Shown: positions 21,349 through 33,775, counted from the stretch's first letter. The stretch is 64,000 bases of DNA from Zancudomyces culisetae (GCA_001969505.1 LSSK01000073.1:1-64000); one strand, 5' to 3'. The notes: generated from the sequence alone by a model not told the origin. Program-made: numbers and translations.

Positions 21349-22795
21349 TCCTGGATTCATCCCTTAGTTATAGTGTCTACATCCATTATATCGATATTGC
21401 GTTTTCACTTTGTATTATAATAGATAGTTTTAATATTAACAAATGCAAATGGTTATCAATAAACTATGTTTCCACAGCTGGGTTAATCATGATACAGAGC
21501 TCAAAATGATTAGCTGCACACACCCACCTCGAGCTACTGAATAACGTACACTCAAAACCATCCTTGTAACTTTAAACGCCAATGAATTATACCATTAAAG
21601 CTCTGAAGCTCTGTGGATATTTTTGAGTCAAGTGCACAAGTTTTATTTGTATTTTTTTCAAATTTGCTTGGCATAATGAATGCAATATACTAATGTAGCA
21701 TTCTTGTGATCAAACGGATTCTAACCTGGAGGAAACAGTCAAAAACAATCCGTATTATGGCTAGACTGATATCTATTATCAGAATACGTCAGGGCATTAT
21801 ATAAAACTGCTGTTATCAGCAATATGGACCTTACATGCTGCATATATATTGCAACTGATGTGATAATTGGGGCTTTTTTAAGCACGTGTTTTCTATTTTT
21901 ATTTTTTGATAAGAATTTAGAAAACAAGCAACAGTGATAAGTGATAATGTTCTACAAATCTTGATATGTATATGTCATTTTTTATTTGGCGTCAAATAAA
22001 AATAGTATGTATAGCCCAGTCTTGCTGAATATTTTCTGAACCACTAAAATGCATACATTCTTTTTAGCCTCTAAACGCCATGCATTTTTTAGCTGTTTTA
22101 ATTTTCATATCAACTAATTTACGATCCCCATATATACAGGTCATAAATAACGGAATAAAGCAGTTACTGTTAGCTTTAATTTGCTTCTAAAAGTATGAAA
22201 TGTTTGTGCTTTTCATGAATTCATTGATATAATTGGCTATGCTAATAAACAAGCACATTAATTCCTCCAATTTTTTTTTTACTGATTCAGCCTTCCCTGT
22301 AAGAACTGAAAAGTGTGGGCAAAATGATCTCATTTTCGTGACCCATTTGAGCAATTTTTATTTTCTGTTTTCGCTTTGGTTAATTTTAATCATTTGGCGC
22401 AGATGCTTATGGGGTTGAATTAAAATTGCCATGTTTTTCAATACAAAAAAATTTTTTTTGTTTTTGAAATGGTTGGAATTGAAATTAATACTAAAATTGA
22501 AATTGAAATGAAAATGGAATTTTTGCACTAAGTGTTGCACACTTGCTCTATCTCTAATCAATTGAAAAATGAACCCAATTAAAATTATCACTGATAAGAG
22601 AGCCTGTTGCTTTTTCATAATCTCAAATCAACACCATAAAGAAAAATAAAGCACTAGGCTTGGTTAAAAATTTTTTTTTTCGAGCAAAGTTTTGTTTATA
22701 TATCACATCGATTTCGTATTTTCTACTCATCTTGGTTCAAACTAATTTTTTAACCATTTGAATAAAAAATAAACTAATCAACCAAAAAACTAAAA
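21349..22795. other. Intergenic, cytochrome c promoter region
   Basis: About 1.45 kb of AT-rich DNA between the kinase stop and the cytochrome c ATG. The right end holds two A(n)T(n) blocks and a TATA-like element. Small open frames here have no recognisable product. Confidence 0.6.
22445..22703 (+). promoter_or_regulatory. Cytochrome c promoter elements: A(n)T(n) blocks and TATA-like box
   Basis: A7T8 at 22445-22459 and A5T10 at 22666-22680, followed by TTTATATATC at about 22694-22703, some 95 bp upstream of the ATG at 22796. The spacing suits a fungal TATA box for a strongly expressed gene. This is inference from position and sequence, without transcript data. Confidence 0.4.
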
Positions 22796-23361
22796 ATGGC
22801 AGGTACGTAGAAATAATAGAATCAAACAATAATCAATATACGTGAGCCACCAAGCCGTATTCTACAGCGATGTGCACTGTGCGAACTATTGGTAACTTCA
22901 TCAAACCGTTCAAAACTAAAATAACCACTTTTTTTTAATTATGAATTTTAGGAGACGCTGAAAAAGGAGCTAAGCTTTTCAAGACCCGTTGTGCACAATG
23001 CCACAGCGTAACACCCGGAGCCAACTCTACCGGACCATCCCTTGCTGGTGTATTCAACAACAAGTCTGGTTCAGTTGAAGGATATGCATACACTGCTGCC
23101 AACAAGAACTCAGGTTTGACCTGGGATGAGGAGACCTTGGAAAAGTACCTCACCAAGCCAACCGCTGTTGTTCCAGGAACAAAGATGGTGTTTGCTGGTT
23201 TCAAGAAGGCCAAGGATAGAGCTGGTAAGTATGATATTCTTTTTGATTACTGTTTATTCTGTTTTGTGCTTTTAGTGATAGAGTGCGTAAAACTTTATTT
23301 AAACTCACGATTTGTTATCACTAAACTTGTAGATATGATCGCCTACTTGAAGACTGTATAA
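22796..23361 (+). CDS. CYC1: Cytochrome c
   Basis: The soluble haem protein of the mitochondrial intermembrane space that carries electrons from complex III to complex IV. Three exons: 22796-22802 (only ATGGCAG), 22952-23224 and 23333-23361, giving 102 residues. The haem attachment site CAQCH is near residue 17, and PGTKMVFAG holds the axial Met ligand. The C-terminal helix reads ADMIAYLKTV. The N-terminal extension typical of Dikarya cytochrome c is missing. Two family positions are unusual: the PNLHG-type segment reads GPSLAG, with Ala for His, and the NPKKYIPG segment around Lys72-Lys73 reads KPTAVVPG, so that Lys pair is gone. Introns are 149 and 108 nt. Identification is secure despite these differences. 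Confidence 0.97.
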
Positions 23362-24909
23362 ATTCTAGTGCTTCAGCCTTTTTACTAGATTTTATAGCCA
23401 TGTTGATTATCAAAATGACTTTTATTTGTTAATAAAAATTTTGTTTTCTTGTACAATCTTGCCTTTAATGCAATTTTTATTAACCACCACCTTATTTTGA
23501 GTTTTTTGATGTGTTGTGATGTCATACATATCACAAAGCTGTCCCACTTTTTTTATGTTATATATTGTATACAAGGTTCATTTGTGTTCAAAGCCCTAGT
23601 TGATGCGGGTCTCAAATATGAAAAAAAGTGCTCGCATTTTGGTTACAGGATTGCTACACTCCTGGGTGATCAACAAGATTTGTTTTGTACATGTTTCATA
23701 TTGTATCTGGTTTTGGTATAACACCACTTCAACCACCCAAAACCAGGAAAGTTAAATTATATAACAAATGAAATATGTGCAGAAGAATGATAAAGGACAA
23801 AGTTGCGAAACAAATTATACTGGGTTCTAGGGAAATGGCTAATTACTTATACATCGAATACGCAAGGGATGAGATGACATGTGATATATTCTAGATGTTG
23901 GCTGCTGTTATACTTTTAGCATTATAAACGCTGTTAGTGCCAAGTTGAGTTCATTTGGTTTTAGCAACACTTGCGCAGTAGTTTTTGATAGATATACAAG
24001 TTTGAATCAGACAAAAGCTTAAAGTGAGATACAATCTTTTGAACAATCAGTGCAAAGAAAAGAAGGTTGCATCAATTATTGTTTATATTGGATGTATCCA
24101 CCCAATAAAAGCAAAACGCGGTAATAATTGTGGGTTTGTAAAATAAAGTAAATAAAACTCGTGAATAAAAGCACGATATTCATTGAAAAAAAAGACTTTA
24201 CCAAATATTGGTAATGAACATTCGATAAATCAAAACGGCAAAAATAAAAATAACAACCATCGAAGCTGCGCACCATAAAAGATACATAGTTTCTTTTTAA
24301 CGCGATAAATGTTTCCATTAGTAGTCAGTAGGATATTGAGGGAATCAAGCCATTTGAGACAAGGTAAATAACAGATATTTACTTTTCTGTTGTTGTATAT
24401 CGTTAAAAGTAATTTAGGTAATTAAACGCCTGAACATTCGCAATACTCTCATTTTTGTATTAGAGACAAAACTAAACAAACATAAAAAAAAGTAGTTGGA
24501 TTAAAATCGAATTTAGCGTTACTAGCACAGTATAGCAGCAAAAAAAACTTGCCAAACGCACAAACACGCCAACGAACCGATAAGAGGTAAAGTCGAGAGT
24601 TATTATATTTCAAAGTCGACCTTTTTTAACAAGACATTCCACATTCGGATCCTTCTTTAATATTTTACTCTGGTGAATCAGTGGGTAAAAGCAGACTCGA
24701 AAGAAAATCATATTGATATATTTATACTTTTTGGATTGTAGATTGGAAATGTCAAAGCAAAGGACTTTAATGTATGTCAAAAATTTATCTTTACTCTTAC
24801 CGAAATTCGATTGTACACAAACACTATAGATCCCAAGTATACATGCATTTTACTACTTGCTGGGTATTCATCTTTTGAGAAAAAGATGGATAATTAAACA
24901 CTAATATTA
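23362..24909. other. Intergenic, no gene recognised
   Basis: About 1.55 kb between cytochrome c and the DNA ligase start. It is AT-rich with several stop-dense frames. One open frame around 23575-23720 lacks any recognised motif or splice support. The ligase promoter should lie at the right end. Confidence 0.55.
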
Positions 24910-27900
24910 ATGAATACAAAAAATAGAAATTTCTTTAATAATCCAAAGATCAAGATTAAGGAAAAGGAAAAGAAAGAGGAAAAGAAAGAGGAAAATGTAG
25001 TAGAAAGAATAAAAACTGTAGTTAATGATGAGAAGATGGAGGTAAAGGCGATCCCCCTTTTTATGTTTTTATAAAAATTAACTGAATTCTTTGATAGGAG
25101 GAGAGTTTACACGTCAGGAGTATCAATTAAGCCTTCATTTCTTGATTTACAATACTCACTAAAAATGAATAGGTGAATGCTATCAATAGCTTTGAAAAGC
25201 AAGGTGTTGCAGTAAAAAAGGGTAAGCGAGGAATGTTTTAGCTGTAAACTGTAGCTTTCCTGTACCTTTATTATCAGTTGATCAAGTATTTCTTAGCTTT
25301 GACCTGTTCATGCAGAGTTTTAGCAAATTTTATCAAACGAACCAAATAATCAAATTTATAGGTAAAGCTGCGGCAACTGACCCGAACAAAGGACAGAAAA
25401 GATCGAGAAAAGTAATATCAAGCGATAGTGAAGCTGAAAGTGAAGGTGGTACCGATGTTGGCATTGCTTCTGATGTTAGCGCTAACGGAAAAGTTGAAGC
25501 CGATATAAAAAGCACGAAAAGATCCAAATCGGCAGATAATAAAGGTAATTTTGCAAAGTGAGCGAGAAATATTAATACACAAAACCTTGTCCTTTGGGCA
25601 GCTATCTAAGAGTGTAAGTAAAAATTGAAATATAGTTTTAAACGAAATGTTTTCGGCTACGGAAATACTGAGAATAGATACCAAACGAATGAAAGTTACC
25701 GATTCTGTACAAGAAGTAAAAATGGATGGAGAGTAAGATAGCTGAACTACACACTTTATTACTATATAGCAATACCCTTAGCCATAAACATGATCCTAGT
25801 ATAACAGGGAGGGGGGGGGAGAAGTTTTAGCGTGTAATTGATGTGTTAACAACTAACCATTTATTGGTAAAAAAACTACAACAGTAGCAAAACCATCAAA
25901 AGTACATCTGTTGGTGGAGACACCTCCAAGAGTCAAAGGTACGTGATTTATGCAAGATACTTGAAAACTCAGATTGTGGAATGATATAATGCTGATGTAT
26001 GACTTTTTGTGTGAATAAACATGTAGTGTAATGTACTCTGAACTATGCAAAGCATTTGAAAGAATCGAAGCAACTACAAAACGGTAATATGAATCATCTA
26101 TGTAGCAATACCAACTATAATAGTTGAATGACAAAGAATTTTTAGTAATATGGTATTAATAGACTTTAAAGGCTTGTTGGATAAAATAGATTAGAGATAA
26201 CAGAGATAATAACAGAATACTTTTCGACAATGATCGGCCATGGGGCAAAAGAACTGACACAGAGTGTATACCTGTGTGTTAACCAAGTAGGGCCAGAGTA
26301 TGAAGGCTTAGAGCTGGGGATTGGCGAAAGTATTTTGATGAAGGCCATTGCTGGCGCTACTGGAAGGCAAGTGAGTAAAGTCAAAAGCGAGGCGAGTAAG
26401 GTGGGTGATCTTGGAATAATAGCACAGCAGTTTAGAAGCAATCAAAGGACTTTAGTTGAGCGACCACGCCTATCGCTGAGCAAAGTATTTGAAACTTTTT
26501 ACGAGATATCAAAGCTTTCAGGTTCGTCGTCTATGCAGAAAAAGGTTGATAAAATATCATCGTTGATTGTGGGCAGCAAAGACATTGAAGCGCGATATAT
26601 TGTTAGATCGCTGGAAGGAAAGTTGAGGATAGGGTTNNNNNNNNNNNNNNNNNNNNNNNNNNNNNNNNNNNNNNNNNNNNNNNNNNNNNNNNNNNNNNNN
26701 NNNNNNNNNNNNNNNNNNNNNNNNNNNNNNNNNNNNNNNNNNNNNNNNNNNNNNNNNNNNNNNNNNNNNNNNNNNNNNNNNNNNNNNNNNNNNNNNNNNN
26801 NNNNNNNNNNNNNNNNNNNNNNNNNNNNNNNNNNNNNNNNNNNNNNNNNNNNNNNNNNNNNNNNNNNNNNNNNNNNNNNNNNNNNNNNNNNNNNNNNNNN
26901 NNNNNNNNNNNNNNNNNNNNNNNNNNNNNNNNNNNNNNNNNNNNNNNNNNNNNNNNNNNNNNNNNNNNNNNNNNNNNNNNNNNNNNNNNNNNNNNNNNNN
27001 NNNNNNNNNNNNNNNNNNNNNNNNNNNNNNNNNNNNNNNNNNNNNNNNNNNNNNNNNNNNNNNNNNNNNNNNNNNNNNNNNNNNNNNNNNNNNNNNNNNN
27101 NNNNNNNNNNNNNNNNNNNNNNNNNNNNNNNNNNNNNNNNNTTTTACGAGATATCAAAGCTTTCAGGTTCGTCGTCTATGCAGAAAAAGGTTGATAAAAT
27201 ATCATCGTTGATTGTGGGCAGCAAAGACATTGAAGCGCGATATATTGTTAGATCGCTGGAAGGAAAGTTGAGGATAGGGTTAGCGGAAAAGACTGTTATA
27301 ACAGGACTGGGGCAGGCGCTGGCTAGAAACTCAGGTACTAGCAAATTGAGTAGTGAAGAGATTGTGGATATGATAAAAGAAGCATTTACTCAGGTTCCCA
27401 ACTACGAGGTAGTTATTGAAAATATTATGACTTATGGGATTGAGAACTTGAAGGATAGGTGCAAAATAACTCCAGGAATACCGGTAAGGCCTATGCTGGC
27501 AATGCCAATTAAGAGTATTGAAGAAGTTAAAGAAAGAATCGATGGCCAAGAAGCCACGTGTGAATATAAATATGATGGAGAAAGGATTCAGATTCATTAC
27601 ATCGATGGAGTGGAGAGAAAATCGTTTAGCCGAAATATGGAGAATAATACAGCCAAGTACAGGGATATTTTGGGAAAAGTACAGACCAAACAACCACAAG
27701 TCAAGAACTATATCATTGATGCCGAAGTAGTGGCGTATGATTACAAGGCAAACAAGATCTTACCATTCCAAGTGTTAAGTACTAGAAAGCGCAAAGAGGA
27801 CGTGCAAAAGGAAGATAGCAAAGAAAACGAAGTGGATTTGTTGGACAGTAAAGTGCCTGTCAAACTATTTGCATTTGACGTATTGTATTTTGATGGAAAA

Positions 27901-28839
27901 CCAACACTGCAAACATCGTTAAAAGAGCGTCGAGCATTGCTAGAGCGTGAGTTTGTTATTGATGACCATTTTGGTATTGTGGAATACAAAAACATCCAGT
28001 ATAAAAACGGAAATACTAAACAATTCTTCAGCAACAAGCGTGGTGATGCTGATGAAGAATGCAGTGCGGAGAATGCAGAGAACATAGTGGACGAAAACAT
28101 GGAAATAATAGAGTTTCTAAACAAATCCATAGGCGACAGTTGTGAGGGATTGATGGTCAAACTTCTAGGAAGCGAGGCCAGCTACTATGAGCCAAATAAG
28201 AGAAGTAGAAACTGGATAAAGGTCAAAAAAGATTACCTGGCTGCGAGTAGCGGTGTCAATGGCAGCGGCGGGGGAGGTATTGGCGATAGTATCGATTTGG
28301 TTGTGTTGGGAGCTTACTATGGAAAGGGTAAACGAACAGGTTTCTATGGCGGATTTCTTCTTGGCTGCTATGATCCCGATCGTGAGGAATTCCAGAGCTG
28401 CTGTAAACTGGGTACAGGATTTAGCGATGCGGATTTAGATAAGTTTGCAAAGGAATTGAAGCCACTGGTTGTGGAAAAGGTGCCATTCCAGTACAGTTAC
28501 GATGTGGACCAGACTAAGCCTGATGTCTGGTTTGATCCCAAGGCAGTCTGGGAAATCAAAGCTGCGGATTTGTCACTATCTCCGATATACAAGGCTGGTA
28601 TTGGACTTGTAAGTTTGTACATTTGTATTTGAAGGCTATTAATTCGTTTATTGTATAACAAAGAGTTATGTTAATAATTGTATAAAAAAAAACGATATAA
28701 TATTGTTCTGAATTATTAGGTATCAAATGATAAAGGGATCTCATTAAGGTTCCCCCGGTTTATTCGGGAAAGACCTGACAAAACGCCTGAACAATCGACC
28801 AGTGCCGATCAAATAGCAGAGCTTTTTGAAGCCCAATAA
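24910..28839 (+). CDS. CDC9: ATP-dependent DNA ligase I (gene interrupted by an artefactual N gap)
   Basis: Joins Okazaki fragments and seals repair nicks. Eight exons: 24910-25041, 25173-25221, 25362-25544, 25678-25732, 25888-25938 (or from 25885), 26027-26083, 26190-28608 and 28720-28839. Exon 4 (25678-25732) is the least certain of these. Counting the duplicated 140 bp once and dropping the Ns leaves about 806 residues. The N terminus has FF at residues 8-9, where human LIG1 has its PCNA-binding FF, followed by a Lys/Glu-rich linker. The DNA-binding domain includes [17 protein letters not shown]. Nucleotidyltransferase motifs are [10 protein letters not shown] (Lys at 27568-27570, about residue 421), [11 protein letters not shown], IIIa [19 protein letters not shown] and V WIKVKKDY. 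Motif VI-type [11 protein letters not shown] ends the OB fold. A Ser/Gly insert ([12 protein letters not shown]) follows motif V. The PIP-box Gln and Ile are replaced by Asn. Confidence 0.93.
26497..26636. repeat. Left copy of the 140-bp duplicated gap flank
   Basis: These 140 bp are identical to 27142-27281. The left copy abuts the N run and the right copy begins immediately after it. This is the expected appearance of overlapping contig ends that the scaffolder did not merge, rather than a biological duplication. Confidence 0.9.
26637..27141. other. Assembly gap, 505 N
   Basis: A run of 505 undetermined bases inside the large exon of the DNA ligase gene. The gap plus one flank copy equals 645 bp, a multiple of three, so the frame stays open by chance. 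Protein continuity across the joined flanks suggests no sequence is actually missing. Confidence 0.95.
27142..27281. repeat. Right copy of the 140-bp duplicated gap flank
   Basis: Identical to 26497-26636. The ligase reading frame continues from this copy into [12 protein letters not shown], normal ligase I sequence, so this copy joins naturally to the downstream exon. Confidence 0.9.
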
Positions 28840-28966
28840 CCAAATGTTATGAAAACTTAGCAGTAGTATTTTTTAAAAAAGAAAAAAGGTGAGATTAATA
28901 ATATTATGTTCAGAGGATTCCTTTTTTTTTGCATTGTTTAATGAATAATAAATAAAGCAATTCCGG

Positions 28967-31662
28967 TTATTGTAAGCTGATATAAGAGCCGGATCGAGAT
29001 ATAGGAGAGTTGATTAGTGCATCTCTACTATCGTTGTAATGGCCAAAATGATTGCTGTGATAGCTACTTCCGTGGAATTCGTCATTAAATATACTATCAC
29101 TAGCCCCTGGGCCGCCTCTGGCGTGACCATCACCGCTCCAGATACCGCTTACAGAAGGAGAGTTGCCGTATATCGACGATTCTTCGTTTCCAAAGCTGTT
29201 TTCAAGTTTGTTCACAGAGATCGAGTAATCATTGTTCGCGGCTGAAGCTTTTTTGTGATGGCTTCTGTTTCTGGATCTTGCTTGGGCTTGTGACGTAAGA
29301 TACTTGGTGTCAATGAACCAAGGACTGGTAATTATCTGGAGAGGTTGTTTGATTACTTGTATTTTGAGCGCGCCTACTGTGCTTGGCTCTCCGTCAAACG
29401 AGAAGAGTCCCTTTTTGGAGCCATTGGACCCTTCGACCGAGGAGTCTTGTTGAGCATCGCCGTTACTTTTGTGATCCTGGACGTTGTTGATCGAGGCAAC
29501 ACTGTTTCGTGAAAAGAGCTTGGATAGTCTATTGCCCTTTTTCGCGGTGGCGGGTCTGCTACTCGGCGTATTTGTGGTATTGGCTGTTCCTATCCCTCTT
29601 GTGCCACTTGGTTCAACTATCAAGGCCTGTATTTTTTCGTGGAAAATCCCGTTTTGGTTCATAAATCCTCCGCGCGTACTATCTATAAGGTATGACATCA
29701 GAACCCACTTCCCAACTCCCTTCGCATACACCAAATCGAAAGCTCCGTCATTCAACGAAGCAAACTCTGATACCATAAACGAATTTGATAGCCACGGTAG
29801 GTTAACCGCATTTACCGATACAAACGGCCCTTCAATGGTTTTCCATTTGGGCCCTAAATCCTCCGTCCTATTTACTGGAACTGAAATGTTACTAAGTGGT
29901 TTGAATTCGATGTACTTGTTTGTTGCGTGCAGAGATGGCATCCTAGCCGCGTCATCTACATCTTGCTCGCGGCCTTCTTGCACGTCTTCATTCATCTTAA
30001 TTGCATTCTGTCCTAGTGGACTGGGTCTGTGTACACCTCCACCATGCTGCTTGAGTTGGCTCGCACCCACTGCTTTCCATCTAGAAGTTGGGCTTTTGCT
30101 TGTTTCCACCATCTCTGGGCTCACTTCTTCCTGCTCTCTCTCATCCTGGTCACCGATCATAAACTCGGCTTTCTCCCTTCTTGTTTCTTGTGCTGCGTCA
30201 CCGGCGCCATTTTCGGGTTGCTTTTTTCGTTCGGCTGGCAGGTAGTGAATTCGACCTCCATATTGCCTCAATCTTAGCAACCTCAGCATTCCATATAAAT
30301 CAAAACGCGCCTTTCCAACTTTCTTGAGCTTCTCTGACTCAATGTCTATGTCTGCAACCATCCCCCATGTTACAGAAAGGAAACAAAAGTGCGTCTGCCC
30401 ATCGTCCTTTGTAAATGCCAGCAAGTCCAATGCCTTCGATGTTCCCTTAACTATCGACGATGCTGCTAGCTCGGGCCATCCACAATCAACCGACCATGCA
30501 AGCCCGTTTCCTGATCCTTTTTGCCATTATTTAACATTCATTATTACTTTATACTTGCTACTTTTGATTTAATAAACCCACATCATTCATCTGAAACTTA
30601 CCTGTAGGAATAATTGCAAATGGTACGTCCTTGTATAGGTGATAATCCTCTCTCTTCATCAACCCATTCTACACATTATTCCATTTTGTTTTATCAACAT
30701 CTCTCGCCATAATATATATTATTTTACATATATTTAAACTATGAATTTTTGCTAAGCTTACAATCATTTGGTTCAACGTCCCATCTCCACCAACCGAAAT
30801 AAATGTAGTATACTTTGATAAATCCTCGCTCTCCATATATTCTTTTGCAAAATCCCTAGTTTTTGTTGCTATTTCATCGTTTTATTTCATACAAAATAGC
30901 TTTTATTAAACCATCTCTTCTACTACACAAACAAACACATCCTTCTCCCCCTCCCTCCTCTCTATCCCTTTGTATAAAGAACATCAATTTTTAAAACCAA
31001 CTATTTACTGTGCATTTTTCTTCATACTTACATATTAGTGTGTATTTCACCCTGCTAATCTTGAATATAGGCTCTACATGAGTTTCAAAGATACTCGTTC
31101 CCTTTCCTGTACCCGAAAGCTCATTCATCATTACCAAAAAATGCCCTTTATCAACACTACCTACTTTTTTATTGTTGTTTATGATTCCTCTGATCTCACC
31201 AACATATTTTTCCGCAAATATTTCATTAACAGCTTCAAACACCCACATATCAAATAATGGTTGGATTTTGTTTCGCAGACTATTTCGCTTATTCTTTCCC
31301 TCTTCGTTTCTAGTTATTGTGAATATTGTAAATCTATTCGACTTTTCTACTCCGCTACACAACTCGGCAGCTTCCTTTATACTTTTGTAGCTTTTTCTGT
31401 TGTTTGTCGATAATGTTACTGCAAATATCGCTCTCTTTGATATTTCCAGTTTGTTCAAACTGTTTTCTATGATTAATTGGGAATATCATCCTGTCAATAC
31501 TTTGTAGTCGACGAAATATCTACATTTAAGCAAAGAATAAATGTTTGTAAATAAGGCTGGTATCTTACTTGTCATATCTTTCCAGTATATTCCTTCGGGT
31601 AGTACCTTGAACAGGCCCTCAGTAAGCCCCCTATCAGTAAACAAGTTTACTTTTTCCGCCAT
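28967..31662 (-). CDS. LCB4: Sphingoid long-chain-base (sphingosine) kinase
   Basis: Phosphorylates sphingosine-type long-chain bases to their 1-phosphates. I reconstruct five exons on the minus strand: 31662-31569, 31466-31032, 30868-30762, 30668-30602 and 30516-28967, in phase, giving 750 residues. Conserved blocks in order: LVMMNELSGTGKGTSIF (nucleotide-binding region, normally NP-GGKG-like), THVEP-type THVEPIFKISRVKYTLI, SVGGDGTLNQMINGL (GGDGT about 203-207), PTGSGNGLAWS (235-241), FLSVTWGMVADIDIESE, and a C-terminal DGAFDLVYAKGVGKWVL. A last block FSFDGEPSTVGALKIQVI ends the catalytic fold. Two low-complexity inserts, rich in Glu/Arg/Gln and in Ser/Asn/Lys, interrupt the C-terminal half, and a Ser/Gly/Asn-rich tail follows. 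The first block reads NELSGTGKG instead of NP-GGKG. LCB4 and LCB5 cannot be told apart here. It is convergent with the ligase gene, with 127 bp between stops. Confidence 0.9.
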
Positions 31663-33214
31663 TTGTAACAACCGTTTTATCTCCCTCGTTCGCTTCTACT
31701 TTTATTTTTTTTAGTACTTTCTAGGTATTATTAGACAACTATGTACGAATTTGTCGTGTTTAAGACCGGTAGATAATTTCTTTGTGCCTATACCTGTCTG
31801 TCCGTGTATGTATTATGATGCTTTATTTCGTATGTGAAAGCTTTCGTACACTTTTTCCTTTTTCTCTTTTTCTCTTTTTTTTACCTTTTTACTTTTTACC
31901 AATAAAACCCTTTTATTTTTTTACTTTTTTGGAATTTTGGCTTATTTTCTAATTTATATTATCTTTCTATTTAGACAATAAGAATTTTGGACATTGAATT
32001 TCCGATTTAATTATTACAAAACAAAACACTTGATTATACTTTATCTGGCTGCCACAAAACCCGGGTGCCAAACCTCCTGAATAGTTGAGAGAGGGTAACT
32101 GGCATATGAATTTTTTTTAAAAAAAAGCTGTATATATCACCACCACAGTGGGTCTGGTAATGGGTTGCCTTATCAAACTTTTAATACACTACTTTCCGTA
32201 TACAACCTGCAATATACACAATCTATACAATTGTTTAAAAATGCATTTTTTGTTCAAATTTGATTTAATTTAGTTCAAGTTGCACTTTGCTTTTTCAACC
32301 CCACATTCCATTCCCAGAAAGTAAAGTATTGTGACTCTAGTTATCCAGTTCAACATATTGCCATTTGCTAGGTTTTTAATCCAAACAAAAAGCAAAATTA
32401 TTTTCATTCTGAAAATCCATATTGTAAAAAGTTAGAGTCAGTTTACACGTAGGATTAACTGTCATCAAACTGATTTATCAAAGCAAGCCTTGGAGGAACA
32501 TCCATACTAACCTCCTTTCTCTTCTCTTGCCACTCTCACTATCTCCCCGCTTTTCTCGAGAATTGCTGTCTTAGAATGGACATTTCATACGTTATCAGTA
32601 ATTATACAGTAGCTTATTGCCTGGAGTTTATACAATTCTATCTCAATCTAAAAAAAAAGCACAACTGAGAGCAGGTAAATGTAGCTCAAGGCTATAAATA
32701 ATGCATGTTATGATTATAATCGCATACCATCTACCATTGTTTACTCATACATCGGCCTTCAGCTCCGAAAATACAGATTTTCGTCGTAATATGCTCAATA
32801 AAGCAAAATATATATTCGCAACACCCACATGTGTTCTAATTACACAGTATAAATAAAAATAACAGTGTTCACATTCTGAGTATAGAGAAAACTCACATCG
32901 TTAGTTAATTATAATAACAGGACGCAATACATTAAATGGGTGTAATGCCTTGTATCGTAATGGATTTACGAGTACTGGGTACAAGTTATGTCAAGATGGT
33001 TGAATTAATACTCCTTCACACCTTTGTTATATGTTTGTATATTCTGCTTTTGCACCTAAAGCATCTAATTGCTGTAATATTTTATTTGTGTGACTAGCCT
33101 AATTCACCTTGGATAGCTACAAACATTTAAATATTCCTACTCTCTATATAACTATCAAAAAACTCAAACGATATGGCATCCATGTCAATATCTCCAAGCC
33201 TTTTCTTTTGTTTT

Positions 33215-33259
33215 CTTCACCCGTTTCACCCGTTTCACCCGTTTCTCTCGTTTCTCCCC
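33215..33259. repeat. 9-bp tandem repeat (TTTCACCCG units)
   Basis: Three near-perfect units followed by two degenerate ones (TTTCTCTCG and TTTCTCCCC). It lies in intergenic DNA about 0.7 kb upstream of the small plus-strand gene. No function is assigned. Confidence 0.85.
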
Positions 33260-33763
33260 TTTTCCCCTCCTTCAAACTCCTCTCAACAAATATGTATTTA
33301 TATTTCATACAACCTCTTTTTTCTGGTGCTAGTTTTATACAGCCAATTTTCACACGCATACATTTATCCGAGGTGAAAGGTCAGCGCAAATATATTCAGT
33401 ATATCGCCTATACTTTACTTTATCCTGACTTTTATTCCAAGTTATGGATCTTAATCTTAATCTTCGTTTTCACTTTTATTTATTTCCATCAGCAAATAGG
33501 GCTGGAAAGGAGGATGGAGCCTAAACACCTTTTAAAATAACGACTATTTTTATTATTAATGTTCTTATCTTGGAATATTAAGCATATTTCACCATTTTTG
33601 TGCTTTTTATGATACTTGTGCAATTGAGGTTGTTTCCATCCAGCTAACAGTGAATTTATCACCTTATGCCCATCTGAAAGCCCAACATAAAAGGTGTGCC
33701 CTATTTGCAACCATTTTAACATATGAAAAGATACTACTAATATCTTGCAATTCTAACACCCAC

Positions 33764-33775
33764 AAAATTTTTTTT
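33764..33775 (+). promoter_or_regulatory. A4T8 block upstream of the complex I-like gene
   Basis: A short A(n)T(n) block about 140 bp upstream of the ATG at 33915, in the same position range as similar blocks upstream of other genes in this window. Functional meaning is inference. Confidence 0.3.

Noticed and set aside
26230-28632. Ligase frame read as a continuous 800-residue protein with a repeated segment
   Set aside because: The repeat is the duplicated gap flank and the frame extends past the real splice donor at 28609. The true gene starts upstream at 24910 and ends at 28839.
29484-30245. Plus-strand open frame of 253 codons
   Set aside because: Antisense to the conserved C-terminal part of the sphingoid-base kinase.
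31467-31541. Possible extra exon between exons 1 and 2 of the sphingoid-base kinase
   Set aside because: An acceptor-like ATGTAG precedes it, but every phase-compatible junction introduces a stop or breaks the downstream frame. Direct splicing of 31569 to 31466 keeps the frame.
33109-33540. Open frame of 143 codons
   Set aside because: It is built partly on a 9-bp tandem repeat and AT-rich sequence, with no motif and no splice context.
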